Source: Shewanella litoralis
GTDB taxonomy: Bacteria; Pseudomonadota; Gammaproteobacteria; Enterobacterales; Shewanellaceae
Length of the DNA: 64,000 nucleotides
Assembly: GCF_009828585.1 (NCBI RefSeq)
Contig: NZ_WSRZ01000012.1
Span: forward strand, 1-64,000
Direction of reading: 5' to 3'
The notes under the pieces were generated by a model. That model saw only the letters and a program-made list of their open reading frames with translations. It was not told where the DNA came from and ran no database searches. Below are positions 26,056 to 36,136 of this stretch, one piece after another. Within the stretch, counting starts at the first letter, position 1; every line of letters begins with the position of its first letter. A program made the translations under genes and the position numbers.

Positions 26056-26363
26056 AGTTCGTCATGGTTATTCTGGGGTAGTTGTATCGGAACGAGCGGA
26101 ATTCTGCCTTGTGAATGTTTCAAAAATATTTCACTGATTCATTAATTGCTGATATTCGCGGAATTAAACCCACCCATAAAACCTCAAACAGAGCTACAAC
26201 AGTGGTTTCAAGGAAGATAAGAGAAATGTGACAATTTGATGAATTATCATCCCAACGACTTTAGCTATCGTACAAAGGGCATTTTTTTGTAGGTTTACCG
26301 CTTTGCATCTATCCCGTAAACTGCGGTATCTGAATTTTTCCTGTTAATTAATGAGAGCATTCT
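26056..26363. other. Divergent region between the porin and rdgC
   Basis: No gene seen. Read leftward, ATTCATCAAATTGTCAC (26244-26228) matches 13 of 17 positions of an idealised Pho box. It is about 195 bases from the porin start, which implies a long leader if used. The rdgC promoter should lie near 26300. Confidence 0.35.
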
Positions 26364-27275
26364 ATGTGGTTTAAAAATCTCACCCTATATCGTTTCAATA
26401 AACCGTTTACAACTGATACCGAAGCATTAGAAACGGCCCTGGCCGATTTCACCTTTTCACCTTGTTCAAGCCAAGACATCAGTAAATTTGGATTTTCAAA
26501 TGCATTAGGCAAAAAAGGCAACGCCCTGGTTCATAGCGCTGAGAACCGTCATTTAATTTGTGTCACCAAAGAAGAAAAGATTCTACCCGGTCAGGTGATT
26601 AAAGAAGCGTTAGATGAAAAAGTGGCTGAAATTGAAGATCAAGAAAACCGTAAAGTCACTAAAAAAGAAAAAGACACCATAAAAGACGAGATCACTACCA
26701 CCTTATTACCACGGGCATTTTCACGCCGCAGCCAAACTCACGCATTGATTATGCCTGAGCTAGAAATGATTTTAGTAGACAGCTCAAGTGCCACAAAAGC
26801 TGAAGAGCTACTGGCATTGTTACGTAAAGCGCTCGGCAGTTTACCGGTGATCCCATTGAGTTTTGCTACGCCGATAGAAGCAACGCTAACGCAATGGCTG
26901 CAAGCTGGCGAAGCACCTGCCCCTTTTGAGATGCAAGATGAGGCGGAATTAAAGTCTGATTCTGATGAAGGTGGTATCGTTCGCTTTAAGCAACAAGTAC
27001 TGCAAGAAGATGAAGTGCTTGCGCATATCGCTACGGGTAAGCAAGTTCATAAATTGGCGCTGCATTTTGGTCAGTCAATTGCCTTTTTAATGCAATCTGA
27101 TGCAAGCGTAAAACGGATTAAGTTTTCCGAAGAATTTAGAGCAGGAAATGATGAAGTAGGCACCGAAGATCCTATTGCACGTCTTGATGCTGACTTCGCC
27201 TTAATGGGCAGCGAATTAGTCGCTTTTATCAATGCAATTAATCAAGCATTCGGCCCGCTTGAGCAAAACGTATAA
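26364..27275 (+). CDS. rdgC: Recombination-associated protein RdgC
   Basis: Ring-shaped DNA-binding protein that restrains RecA. It is 303 aa, the same as in E. coli. The N-terminus [11 protein letters not shown], the [10 protein letters not shown] block and [29 protein letters not shown] are typical, and the C-terminus holds the [11 protein letters not shown] block. The GST gene follows 12 bases later and is likely co-transcribed. Confidence 0.96.
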   Translation: MWFKNLTLYRFNKPFTTDTEALETALADFTFSPCSSQDISKFGFSNALGKKGNALVHSAENRHLICVTKEEKILPGQVIKEALDEKVAEIEDQENRKVTKKEKDTIKDEITTTLLPRAFSRRSQTHALIMPELEMILVDSSSATKAEELLALLRKALGSLPVIPLSFATPIEATLTQWLQAGEAPAPFEMQDEAELKSDSDEGGIVRFKQQVLQEDEVLAHIATGKQVHKLALHFGQSIAFLMQSDASVKRIKFSEEFRAGNDEVGTEDPIARLDADFALMGSELVAFINAINQAFGPLEQNV

Positions 27276-27287
27276 TAAGGACAAAAT

Positions 27288-27845
27288 ATGAAACTATACG
27301 GCAGTTTTACCTCGCCTTTTGTTCGTCATTGTCGCATTGCCCTATTAGAATCGACACTTGATTTTGAATTTATTGAAACAGATCAAACTGCGAGTGCGAC
27401 GTTATCGCCCACAAAACGCGTTCCACTGTTACAAGATGGCGAGTTAACACTTACAGACTCGAGTGCCATATTACGTTACATCCGCAATAAATCAGCGGTT
27501 CCATTTATTGAGAATGCTAGCCAATTTGATCAATATTGCATGATCAACACCGCACTCGACAGCACTATTAATTTGTTTTTCTTGGCAAGAGACGGTGTCG
27601 ATATTGAACGTTTTGATTATACACTCAGACAAGCACAGCGAGTTGACTCTATTTTAGCCGAGTTAGAACAACAAAAATGGCCACTTCATGGCCCTTTTGA
27701 TGATGTTCAGATCAGACTAGCGTGCTTTTTAAGTTGGGCGGTATTCCGTCAACGGATCAATATCGACCGCTACCCTAGAATGAAACTGTTTTTAGCAGCA
27801 ATTGAGCGAGAACCGTTTTTTAGTGAAACCGCGCCACCCACTTAA
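27288..27845 (+). CDS. Glutathione S-transferase family protein
   Basis: 185 aa. A thioredoxin-like N-terminal domain (MKLYGSFTSPFVRHCRIALLE, with Ser-Pro-Phe at the thiol-binding position) has cis-Pro and glutathione-binding residues in KRVPLLQDGELTLTDSSAILRYI. A helical C-terminal half follows, with a DVQIRLACFLSW block. It resembles the YibF-type small GSTs. Substrate unknown. Second gene after rdgC, ended by the terminator at 27867-27895. Confidence 0.85.
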   Translation: MKLYGSFTSPFVRHCRIALLESTLDFEFIETDQTASATLSPTKRVPLLQDGELTLTDSSAILRYIRNKSAVPFIENASQFDQYCMINTALDSTINLFFLARDGVDIERFDYTLRQAQRVDSILAELEQQKWPLHGPFDDVQIRLACFLSWAVFRQRINIDRYPRMKLFLAAIEREPFFSETAPPT

Positions 27846-27866
27846 TCGCGTTAAATCTTAATGAAT

Positions 27867-27895
27867 AAAAAAGCCCTGATATTTCAGGGCTTTTT
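27867..27895. terminator. Terminator after the GST gene
   Basis: GCCCTGA pairs with TCAGGGC, with A and T flanks on both sides. It can serve the convergent M61 peptidase as well. Confidence 0.9.
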
Positions 27896-27911
27896 GTTGT
27901 TAACAATAAGG

Positions 27912-29741
27912 CTATGCTTCGTCGTCAGTCTTATATTCACCGTCTGCATCAAATGGCCAATCAATGCCTAGCCATGCTTTAAAAAATGCTTTTTGCTCTG
28001 TAGTAACAGACTCTAGCGCTTGTATGCTTAATTCGCCTTTAGGTTGCTCCCCTAAAACCATACTGACCTCTTTTAAGCGATCGTTACTAAATACCGTTAG
28101 TTTAACTTTATCTCCCGGTTTGAAATCATCAAAACGTTTAGCAAACGCGTCGGCAGTCACTTTTAAGTCATTAACGGCAAGTAACTCATCGCCCGCCGTC
28201 AGACCCGCTTTCCACGCTGGGCTGTTTTTGGCCACGGTGGCTAATACCAAATCGCCGTGAAGACCAGATAAGCCAATGCCGGTATCAACTTGAGTTTTGG
28301 GCTTATCGCCATAGGTTGTCACTAAACCGGCTTGAGCTAATAACGTATCAAACTCTAAGCTAAACGGTTGGTTAACAAACTTCTGCCACCATGGTTGATA
28401 ATCTTTACCCGTCAAGGTGGTGAGAATATTTTGCACGTCTGCCACGTTATAACCCATAGGGATTTTAAAGTCCTGGTATAACGCTTTGTGCACATCTCGA
28501 TATGAATGGGCTAACTCACTGTCCTGGATGACACTGAAATCCAACGCCATGGAGGCAAGATAGCCCTCAGAATAGATATTCACGCTGTGATTAATCGCAT
28601 AATCTCCCCAGGTGCTACTCCACTGACCTAAACTCGCCTCAGCAACAGATTGAGTGTCACGACCTGGGTTATGCTCATTAAGCACAATTCGCAAACTTAA
28701 ATCGTCAAAAAATTCTTTAGCTGTTATCACCCCAGCACGCAGTAATAATTGATTTTGAAAATAACTGGTTGAACCTTCGGCAACCCAGAGTAAATCACTC
28801 ATGTTTTCGGACTGATAATCATAAGGCACTAAACCTTGTGGCCGATATGACTTCACATTCCAGGTATGAATAAACTCGTGAGATGCCGTACTAATAAAAC
28901 GCAAATAATCTTCACGCTCACGAAAATTAAAACGCGGTAGCTGAATCACAGTTGAATTGAGATGCTCAGTAGCACCACGGGCACCGCTCGTGGCATGCAC
29001 CATATACACATAACGCTCAAACGGATAATCATCCCAAATCATTGACGCCTGACCACTGATTTTACGTAAATCAGTTAAGATTTGTTCTGTGTCGTAATTG
29101 CCCTCGCCCCAAAAAACCACTTCATATTCACGACCATCCGCTTCAAAACTAAAATCCTGGTTAATACCCGTTTCAATAGGTGAGTCGGCGAGCACATCAT
29201 AATTAGCCGCTTTGAATGAATGTGAGCCACGTCCCTTCTCCATGCCAGAGAAGCTTTTCCAGCCTTTAGGTACTTTCATATCAACGGTGACGGGTTCCTG
29301 ACGAAATTCCGGGCTGTACATCAATACGCCACTGGCATCTAAATAAGCATGGCTTTCATCGATATGACGCAGGCGATCAGCCAATTCATTAGCGTGTAAC
29401 TGATAAGTCACCTTGACGGCTGTCGGCTGAGTTAAGCTAATGGTCCACTCACCACTTGCCGTGCGCTGCCAAGGTAATACCTTGCCCTTACTGTCGGTGG
29501 CTTCAAATAATCTTACCCCGTCTGCCACTGGCAATACCTGATAGCGGCCTGTGCGCCACACAGGTAAATTAACCGTTAATTGTGTCGATTCGGTTTTAGG
29601 GAAAGAAACGCTAACCTGCGCTAAATGGTGTGCGGGCTGGTTAATATCAATATAGTAATCAACATCTGCCAAGGCTGACGTTGTAAAGCACATCGACAAA
29701 AGCACGCTTGTGGTTAAAAAAGCAAGATTAGTAGGTTTCAC
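27912..29741 (-). CDS. M61 family metallopeptidase with PDZ domain
   Basis: Periplasmic peptidase of the glycyl-aminopeptidase family, 609 aa. Signal peptide ends ...TTSALADVDY near residue 26. The zinc motif HEFIHTWNVKSYRP is near residue 288, with the third ligand in WVAEGSTSYFQ near residue 320. A PDZ domain (about 490-560) carries SGLHGDLVLATVAKNSPAWKAGL. The start is a GTG with AAGGA six bases upstream. It is divergent from the TPR gene. Confidence 0.92.
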   Translation of the reverse strand: MKPTNLAFLTTSVLLSMCFTTSALADVDYYIDINQPAHHLAQVSVSFPKTESTQLTVNLPVWRTGRYQVLPVADGVRLFEATDSKGKVLPWQRTASGEWTISLTQPTAVKVTYQLHANELADRLRHIDESHAYLDASGVLMYSPEFRQEPVTVDMKVPKGWKSFSGMEKGRGSHSFKAANYDVLADSPIETGINQDFSFEADGREYEVVFWGEGNYDTEQILTDLRKISGQASMIWDDYPFERYVYMVHATSGARGATEHLNSTVIQLPRFNFREREDYLRFISTASHEFIHTWNVKSYRPQGLVPYDYQSENMSDLLWVAEGSTSYFQNQLLLRAGVITAKEFFDDLSLRIVLNEHNPGRDTQSVAEASLGQWSSTWGDYAINHSVNIYSEGYLASMALDFSVIQDSELAHSYRDVHKALYQDFKIPMGYNVADVQNILTTLTGKDYQPWWQKFVNQPFSLEFDTLLAQAGLVTTYGDKPKTQVDTGIGLSGLHGDLVLATVAKNSPAWKAGLTAGDELLAVNDLKVTADAFAKRFDDFKPGDKVKLTVFSNDRLKEVSMVLGEQPKGELSIQALESVTTEQKAFFKAWLGIDWPFDADGEYKTDDEA

Positions 29742-29940
29742 TCTAGGTTCCTTCTGGTATGATTCTATTTGTTTTTATTTTAAATTCCGAACAATTATAA
29801 CAATCTACGCTAATTTACAAAGTGGCCATTTACGACTCATTACAAAAAGTATTATTAAGTCGGTCAATATGAATGAGTGTGACACGCTCATCACCTGCCT
29901 AGCGTTATAGTTAAGAAACACATAAAAGGGTTAAATTGCT

Positions 29941-32097
29941 ATGCTGCGACTCGCTCATCTTGTCTTATTATTGTCACTATTTATCTGCTCAGCCGTAGCC
30001 GCAAAAGATCTTGAACAGCAGGAAATTGAATTCAAAGAAAACCCCAATAAACTGTTAATTAAACTCTCAAAATCAACTGAGTTTCCATTACAGTTCACCA
30101 GTAAAGACCAGTTTACACAAATTGCCCGCGAATTAGGCTATGAGCCTATTGAGTTACAACGCGATTTAGAAGTCCTTGCCAGAGTCAATCTTGAAACAAA
30201 TTTAAGTTCGCCAACGAAATACGACGATGCCAAATTATTAATTGAACAACTTGATTTAATCTCATCGACCGCATTCGATGAAGCCATGGTTATTATGTTA
30301 AAGGCAAGGTTAAGGGCACGCGAAAATAAAGAATATCAGCCGATTGTTGTTCAATACATGGATGCATTAAACAAAGTTAACACCGACATGAGCTTACAAG
30401 CCACGTTATTTAAATACATTCTCCACGAGCACTTAGGTGGCTTGAATATGATGTTGCTTCAATCAGCTCCGTCATTGTCGCACTACAATCGCTATCGTGA
30501 AATTGCTTATCAGCTACACAATGACTATTTTATTGCAGAAGCAGAAACCGCACTGGGTAAATATTACAATCGAAATGGCGACAAAGCTAAATCATTACAG
30601 CATTTTAGCGAAGCATTTAGATTAGCCAGTGGGGTTAATTACCCCATGTTAAAATCACAAGCATTGATCAACCTAGCGCGTACTTATCGAGATTTAGAAC
30701 AATGGGAAGATGCCTTAAAATATGCCCATGAAGCCGCTGAAATTCAGCAACAACTTGGCTTTGAAACCTACCTTGCCGAAACGCTCAATGTCATTGCAAT
30801 GGTGTACGAAGGACAAGAGAAATGGAGTAAAGCGGTTGACTACTATTTAAATGCACAACAAGTTAACGAACGTGTCGGCAATGTTATCGCCGTAGGTATT
30901 AACTTTCATAACATGGGCGGCATCTACTCGAAACTCAATAATATTCCTGCTGCACTTAATGCATTACAGCGTGCCAATGATATTTTTAGAACGCTAAAAA
31001 CTAACCATTATTTGGTTCATAACGAATTATTATTCACTCAAATCAATGCTCAACAAGGTGATTGGACAGAAACAATCGACCACGCAAAAAAGACACTTGA
31101 ACTGGCTAAAAAACTCAAGCAAACCGACATTCAAATTGAGACGCTAGGATATTTATCTACAGCATACCGTAAAACAAATGATCTCAATGCGGCAATTGAC
31201 GCGGTTGAAACTATCATCACATTAACTAATAGCCATGAAGAAAACCCAGAAGACAATAAGGGCTACTCAGAACTCACAGAACAAAAGTTAAAATTTGAAT
31301 TAACACTTGTCAGCAACAAACTTGAGCAACAAGCCGCAAAAAGCAAACATCATCAATTAATGATTATTTTATTGGCTTTTAGTTTAAGTATTGCAGTCGC
31401 GGTAGTGATTTTTGTTTGGCGTAAATTAAGGCTTAAAAATAGCTTATACCTCAATGCAAAAACGCTTAACAATATCGAACCGATGGCACAACTCCCGGGA
31501 TATCGTGCATTTATTGAAAAGTTAGACACACTCGATCCAACTAAACCACAAACCTTAGCCATGATTAATGTCGGTGAGCTAAATAACCTTGATATCCAAC
31601 TCGGGTTAACAGAGTCTCGCGCACTCATGCAAAAACTGATGATACAAATGAGCCAACACCTCAACACTGAAGTCTTTATGATCCGCTCAGGGCTGCTGGC
31701 TTGTTATTTTAATCAACAACGCGATGCTGATTATATTTACGATGCATTAGTATTATGCCTTGAAAAATTAAAGACTATACAACCTACTATCCCGCATTTT
31801 GCTCATTTGCACGATGCCCACCAGGCGAGTATTGGCCATATTAACTTACCCTTATTAGCCAATCCAGATGTTAATATTAGTGCTCAACTGCACTTTGAAA
31901 CACTACAGTACGCATTAGCAGCCGCCATCGACATTAAAGAAAAACCTGTTTATGTTTCATTAAGGCCACTTAATTTCGCTCCAGCCGCTATTTTTATGCC
32001 GCCACTATATTTAAATCTGACTCAAGCATTGAACAGAGGCATTATTCGCGCTGAAAGTAATCGAAATACTTTAGAAATCAATTGGCCAAAAAGCTAA
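29941..32097 (+). CDS. TPR-repeat membrane protein with a degenerate GGDEF-like C-terminal domain
   Basis: 718 aa. Signal peptide (1-20), then a periplasmic region with several tetratricopeptide repeats (about residues 190-410, for example YYNRNGDKAKSLQHFSEAFR and YEGQEKWSKAVDYYLNAQQ). One membrane helix lies at about 472-494, with a cytoplasmic domain after it. That domain has the size and secondary-structure order of a GGDEF domain (PGYRAFIEKLD..., NVGELNNLDIQLG, FMIRSGLLACYF), but no GG(D/E)EF loop is present. I infer a catalytically dead sensor or partner. It precedes a gene for an apparently active diguanylate cyclase by 190 bases. Confidence 0.7.
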   Translation: MLRLAHLVLLLSLFICSAVAAKDLEQQEIEFKENPNKLLIKLSKSTEFPLQFTSKDQFTQIARELGYEPIELQRDLEVLARVNLETNLSSPTKYDDAKLLIEQLDLISSTAFDEAMVIMLKARLRARENKEYQPIVVQYMDALNKVNTDMSLQATLFKYILHEHLGGLNMMLLQSAPSLSHYNRYREIAYQLHNDYFIAEAETALGKYYNRNGDKAKSLQHFSEAFRLASGVNYPMLKSQALINLARTYRDLEQWEDALKYAHEAAEIQQQLGFETYLAETLNVIAMVYEGQEKWSKAVDYYLNAQQVNERVGNVIAVGINFHNMGGIYSKLNNIPAALNALQRANDIFRTLKTNHYLVHNELLFTQINAQQGDWTETIDHAKKTLELAKKLKQTDIQIETLGYLSTAYRKTNDLNAAIDAVETIITLTNSHEENPEDNKGYSELTEQKLKFELTLVSNKLEQQAAKSKHHQLMIILLAFSLSIAVAVVIFVWRKLRLKNSLYLNAKTLNNIEPMAQLPGYRAFIEKLDTLDPTKPQTLAMINVGELNNLDIQLGLTESRALMQKLMIQMSQHLNTEVFMIRSGLLACYFNQQRDADYIYDALVLCLEKLKTIQPTIPHFAHLHDAHQASIGHINLPLLANPDVNISAQLHFETLQYALAAAIDIKEKPVYVSLRPLNFAPAAIFMPPLYLNLTQALNRGIIRAESNRNTLEINWPKS

Positions 32098-32289
32098 TTG
32101 CCTAATAAACTAGCAGTTACCATCTAATTGCTAATGTTTATCCGCAATTAGATTTGTTGCACAACATTAATGAGATAACATCACTATAATATACGGACTA
32201 AGAGATGATCCTCAGCACTTGGATTGAAGCACTAGGATTGTGGCACTAGATAGTTTATTGCTATCTAATTAATAGTAGGCAATGAAATA

Positions 32290-33846
32290 ATGAAAGAGTC
32301 TGATACAGCGATTTCGCAAATCACCTTAATGAAGCAAAAACTTCATGCTGCGAAGCTTGCGCTGGATGATATTAATACCGATCGCAATGACAAACTAAAA
32401 ACGCTTATCCAGTTTATCAGTCACCTAAGCCTTGCCTGCAAAGGTCAAAACTTAGAACTCGACAACAAACTGGCTAAGTTGCGTCATCATATGCAAAGTT
32501 TTGAGCAAATTGATGAAGCCCTTCCCGAATTGGTTGATATAGAACGTTTACTTAAATCGCAATATAGCCATACCATGTCGCGCCTAGAAGACAGCCGCCT
32601 TGGCCTGACACGTGTCATTCGTCAAATTCAACGCATCAACTCAGCACCAGACAAACTCAAAAAAGAAATTAACTACTTCAAACAAGATCTCAGCAAGCCT
32701 TTTCATACCGTATGGGAATACATTCCTAAAGTTGAAAAGCTCATCTTTTTTTACGAAGAGATTTTAAAGCAGGAAATTTCCGGTTCTGACAACTACGACA
32801 TATTGCCGCAACATATACAATTAGCCAGAGAACTGGCTGCCAAAATAGCAGAAGTCGAATTTAGAAAAGATCAACGTGATCAAATACTAGTAATCAAAGA
32901 AGTGTTACTCGGTGATATTCATGTTAATGGTTTGCTCGATGCATACCAAACTATCTTAAGCCTGTTGCTTGACAATATCGCTCGTGAAAAAACCGCTTCA
33001 CAAGATTTTTTGTTCGCCTTAAATGATGCGCTCAGTATTGTCCGTGACGTGGTAAACAGCACTTATAATAACAGCCAACGTAGCGAACAACTTAAAGGCC
33101 AATTAAACAAAGAAATTAACTTGCGCGTCAGCAATGCTGACTCAATAGTCGTTGATATTGACAATATTACTGAGCTAAAAACCCAGCTCACCGTACAATT
33201 ATCATCACTGCGTGATGCATTGTCTCGTAAAGAAGCACTCGAACAACGTGAGCAAACCATTTTACGTAAATCGATAGACTCTATGCGTAAAGAGCTTAAC
33301 GCAATGAGTAACGAAGCAAATACTTATAAAGAAAAGCTGTTTGAACACCAAAAACTGAATTTATTAGATCCGCTCACTCAATTGTCAAACCGCACAGCGC
33401 TAGAAGACCGGATGGAGCAGGAGTACCGCAACCACGTGCGCTTTAAAACGCCATTATGGATTGCGGTAACTGATATCGATCACTTTAAAACTATTAACGA
33501 TAATTTTGGTCACAGCACGGGTGATAAAACCTTACAAGTGATTGCGATGGCACTCAAGAACTCATTACGTGACAGTGAGTTTGTAGCACGTTATGGTGGC
33601 GAAGAGTTTGTCTTATTACTGCCAGGTATCACAGATGAACACATCTCATTGATGCTTAACCGAGTAAGAGAGAAAATTAAAAATATTCCGTTTAAGTTTA
33701 AAAATCAGAGAATTACAGTTACATTATCTATAGGTGCTGCACAAGTAATGGAAAATGAGACGCTCGAAGAAGCATTCGAAAGAGCCGACGCAGCCTTATA
33801 CCAAGCAAAAAACAACGGCAGAGACCGAGTCGTTATTGATATCTAG
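32290..33846 (+). CDS. Diguanylate cyclase with N-terminal coiled-coil region
   Basis: Makes cyclic di-GMP from two GTP. It is 518 aa and has no membrane segment. The N-terminal 350 residues are helical and coiled-coil rich. The GGDEF domain starts at DPLTQLSNRTALEDRM near residue 360, with IDHFKTINDNFGHSTGD for metal and GTP binding and the active loop GGEEF at 436-440. The inhibitory-site position reads RDSE where RxxD is usual, so product feedback may be weak. The N-terminal sensory input is unknown. The ppnN gene follows 60 bases later. Confidence 0.9.
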   Translation: MKESDTAISQITLMKQKLHAAKLALDDINTDRNDKLKTLIQFISHLSLACKGQNLELDNKLAKLRHHMQSFEQIDEALPELVDIERLLKSQYSHTMSRLEDSRLGLTRVIRQIQRINSAPDKLKKEINYFKQDLSKPFHTVWEYIPKVEKLIFFYEEILKQEISGSDNYDILPQHIQLARELAAKIAEVEFRKDQRDQILVIKEVLLGDIHVNGLLDAYQTILSLLLDNIAREKTASQDFLFALNDALSIVRDVVNSTYNNSQRSEQLKGQLNKEINLRVSNADSIVVDIDNITELKTQLTVQLSSLRDALSRKEALEQREQTILRKSIDSMRKELNAMSNEANTYKEKLFEHQKLNLLDPLTQLSNRTALEDRMEQEYRNHVRFKTPLWIAVTDIDHFKTINDNFGHSTGDKTLQVIAMALKNSLRDSEFVARYGGEEFVLLLPGITDEHISLMLNRVREKIKNIPFKFKNQRITVTLSIGAAQVMENETLEEAFERADAALYQAKNNGRDRVVIDI

Positions 33847-33866
33847 TCCATTGCAAAGCAATGTTC

Positions 33867-33896
33867 TTTGGACTCGATAACACATTCGAGTCCAAA
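33867..33896 (+). promoter_or_regulatory. Hairpin overlapping the ppnN ribosome binding site
   Basis: TTTGGACTCGA (33867-33877) and TCGAGTCCAAA (33886-33896) form a perfect 11-bp stem. The AAAGGAG Shine-Dalgarno (33894-33900) begins inside its 3' arm and lies seven bases before the ATG. No T run follows, so it is not a plain terminator and may gate translation. Confidence 0.55.
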
Positions 33897-33906
33897 GGAG
33901 TTGCTT

Positions 33907-35265
33907 ATGATCGTAAAAATTAGTCCACGTGGTAGCCTAGACCAACTGTCTCAATTAGAAGTCGAACGTTTAAGACAAGGGGCAAAAAGTGACCTCTACC
34001 AGTTATACCGCAACTGTTCCCTCGCAGTACTCGCTTCAGGCTTAATTAGCGACAGTTCTGAAGAGCTATTTAGCCGCTATGAATCATTTAACATCAACAT
34101 ATTACAGCGCGAACGCGGTATTCAAATTGAATTAATCAATCCCCCCATGCAAGCCTTTGTTGATGGTGAGATTATTGTCGGTATTCAAGAGCACTTATTT
34201 GCCGTACTGCGCGACATTATCTACATCAGTAATAAATACGATAACCTAAAACACATTGATTTGACCAATGCCAGCCACATTACCAATGTGGTGTTTGACA
34301 TTTTACGCAATGCGCAAGCCATATCACCGATGAAAGATCCCAATGTTGTCGTGTGTTGGGGAGGCCATAGTATCAATCCCGTCGAGTATCAATACACTCG
34401 CGATGTAGGTTATCAATTAGGATTACGTGGCCTCGATATCTGCACAGGTTGCGGCCCAGGTGCAATGGAAGGGCCAATGAAAGGAGCGACCATTGGGCAT
34501 GCAAAGCAGCGTGTATTAAATGCACGTTATATCGGTTTAACTGAACCCAGTATTATTGCAGCTGAGCCACCTAATCAAATTGTCAATGAACTGGTGATTT
34601 TACCGGATATTGAAAAACGACTCGAGGCGTTTGTACGCCTTGGTCACGGTATTGTTATCTTTCCTGGTGGTGCTGGTACGGCAGAAGAACTGCTGTATTT
34701 TCTGGGTATTTTATTACACAAAGATAACTGCCACACCCCATTCCCATTGGTATTAACGGGCCCTGCAGAAAGTGCTGAGTATTTTACCGAAATAGATGCC
34801 TTTATCGGTGCAACACTCGGAGAAGAAGCCCAGAATAAATACCAAATCATTATTAATGATCCTGTTAAAGTAGGTCAAATAATGAAACAAGGGATGAGCG
34901 AGGTCAAAAACTATCGAAAAAATAAAGGTGACGCTTATCAATACCAATGGTCACTCAAAATTGAGCCAGAATTTCAATTACCCTTTGATCCAACCCATGA
35001 AGTTATGGCAAATTTAAACTTATACTTTCAAGATAACAAAGCAGAACTTGCTGCTAATCTGCGCAAAGCCTTCTCGGGCATCGTTGCGGGTAATGTAAAA
35101 GGCGACACAATTAAACTTATCCAGCAACATGGACGATTTAACATCCAGGGTGATGTACAACTCATGCACATGATGGATAACCTGTTAACAGCGTTTGTTA
35201 AACAACAACGAATGAAACTACCCGGTAGCGCTTATGAGCCCTGCTACAACATAATAAAAAAATAA
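33907..35265 (+). CDS. ppnN: Pyrimidine/purine nucleotide 5'-monophosphate nucleosidase
   Basis: Splits nucleoside monophosphates to base and ribose-5-phosphate. In E. coli PpnN it is activated by (p)ppGpp. The ATG at 33907 gives 452 aa (E. coli 454). A central LOG-type Rossmann domain has [33 protein letters not shown] near residue 185 and the [13 protein letters not shown] signature near residue 255. The flanking N- and C-terminal domains match the full-length family. It overlaps xni by one base. Confidence 0.95.
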   Translation: MIVKISPRGSLDQLSQLEVERLRQGAKSDLYQLYRNCSLAVLASGLISDSSEELFSRYESFNINILQRERGIQIELINPPMQAFVDGEIIVGIQEHLFAVLRDIIYISNKYDNLKHIDLTNASHITNVVFDILRNAQAISPMKDPNVVVCWGGHSINPVEYQYTRDVGYQLGLRGLDICTGCGPGAMEGPMKGATIGHAKQRVLNARYIGLTEPSIIAAEPPNQIVNELVILPDIEKRLEAFVRLGHGIVIFPGGAGTAEELLYFLGILLHKDNCHTPFPLVLTGPAESAEYFTEIDAFIGATLGEEAQNKYQIIINDPVKVGQIMKQGMSEVKNYRKNKGDAYQYQWSLKIEPEFQLPFDPTHEVMANLNLYFQDNKAELAANLRKAFSGIVAGNVKGDTIKLIQQHGRFNIQGDVQLMHMMDNLLTAFVKQQRMKLPGSAYEPCYNIIKK

Positions 35266-36029
35266 TGAATAAACTGCTGATTATCGATGGATTAAACCTT
35301 GTACGCCGCATCCATGCGGCGCTGCCTGATGAAAATGACATAGCTAGCGTGCAACAACGCTCACTGGCTGCGTCGCAAAAAATGTTACTACAACATCAAC
35401 CTACCCACATTATTGTAGTGTGGGATGGTAATGAAACATCCTGGCGCAAAGTGCTGTACGACGATTATAAAAAGGGCCGCAAACCCATGCCCACAGCACT
35501 CAGCGAAGGCTTATCACAAATTAAAGCCACACTCGCAGACAATGATATTCACTCATTTGATGCCCAATCTGAAGCCGATGATGTCATTGCGACGATTGCC
35601 ACCAAAGTAATAAGTAACAATGGTGAAGTGGTTATCGTGTCAACCGACAAAGGTTTTAGCCAACTACCAAGTAAAAATCTCACCTTATGGGATCACTTTA
35701 ATCAGCAGACGTTTGATATCCAGCAATATGAAAAGAAATTGGGGATTGAACAATACCAACTACTCGATTTTATGGCGTTAGCAGGTGACAGTGGCAATAA
35801 AATACCAGGAATAGCCGGGATAGGACCAAAATCTGCTGCCGACTTACTCAATAAATTTAGAACTCTTGCCAATTTATATCGCTCACTCGATAACCTGGGT
35901 GCAAAGCAAGCGCAAAAGCTGGCTGAGGGCAAAGACATGGCGCGAATAAGCTACAAGCTTGCTCAACTGCAAACTGATATCCCACTCAATGTGAACTTAA
36001 AGCAATTTAGAGTTAAGAGCGCGGAGTAA
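35265..36029 (+). CDS. xni: Flap endonuclease Xni (ExoIX family)
   Basis: Structure-specific nuclease like the 5'-nuclease domain of DNA polymerase I, 254 aa. IDGLNLVRRIHAA is at residues 6-18, VVWDGNETSWRKVLYDDYKKGRK is the arch region, EADDVIATIA near residue 105 and VSTDKGFSQL carry metal ligands, and a helix-hairpin-helix reads GIAGIGPKSAADLL near residue 184. The start overlaps the ppnN stop (TAATG), and the same neighbours occur in E. coli. Confidence 0.95.
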   Translation: MNKLLIIDGLNLVRRIHAALPDENDIASVQQRSLAASQKMLLQHQPTHIIVVWDGNETSWRKVLYDDYKKGRKPMPTALSEGLSQIKATLADNDIHSFDAQSEADDVIATIATKVISNNGEVVIVSTDKGFSQLPSKNLTLWDHFNQQTFDIQQYEKKLGIEQYQLLDFMALAGDSGNKIPGIAGIGPKSAADLLNKFRTLANLYRSLDNLGAKQAQKLAEGKDMARISYKLAQLQTDIPLNVNLKQFRVKSAE

Positions 36030-36074
36030 CTCGATTACCCCTAATCTTAAAAAAAACGCTAATGATTGAATAAT

Positions 36075-36113
36075 AAAAACGCCTCAGTATCTATAATATT
36101 GAGGCGTTTTTTT
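36075..36113. terminator. Terminator after xni
   Basis: AAAACGCCTCA pairs with TGAGGCGTTTT and a T run follows. It can also serve the convergent S9 peptidase. Confidence 0.85.
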
Positions 36114-36136
36114 GTAGCAGCGATAAGCACTAATGG

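Noticed and set aside
31640-31760. Active GGDEF domain in the TPR protein
   Set aside because: No GG(D/E)EF or close variant occurs in residues 500-718, so only a degenerate relation is claimed.
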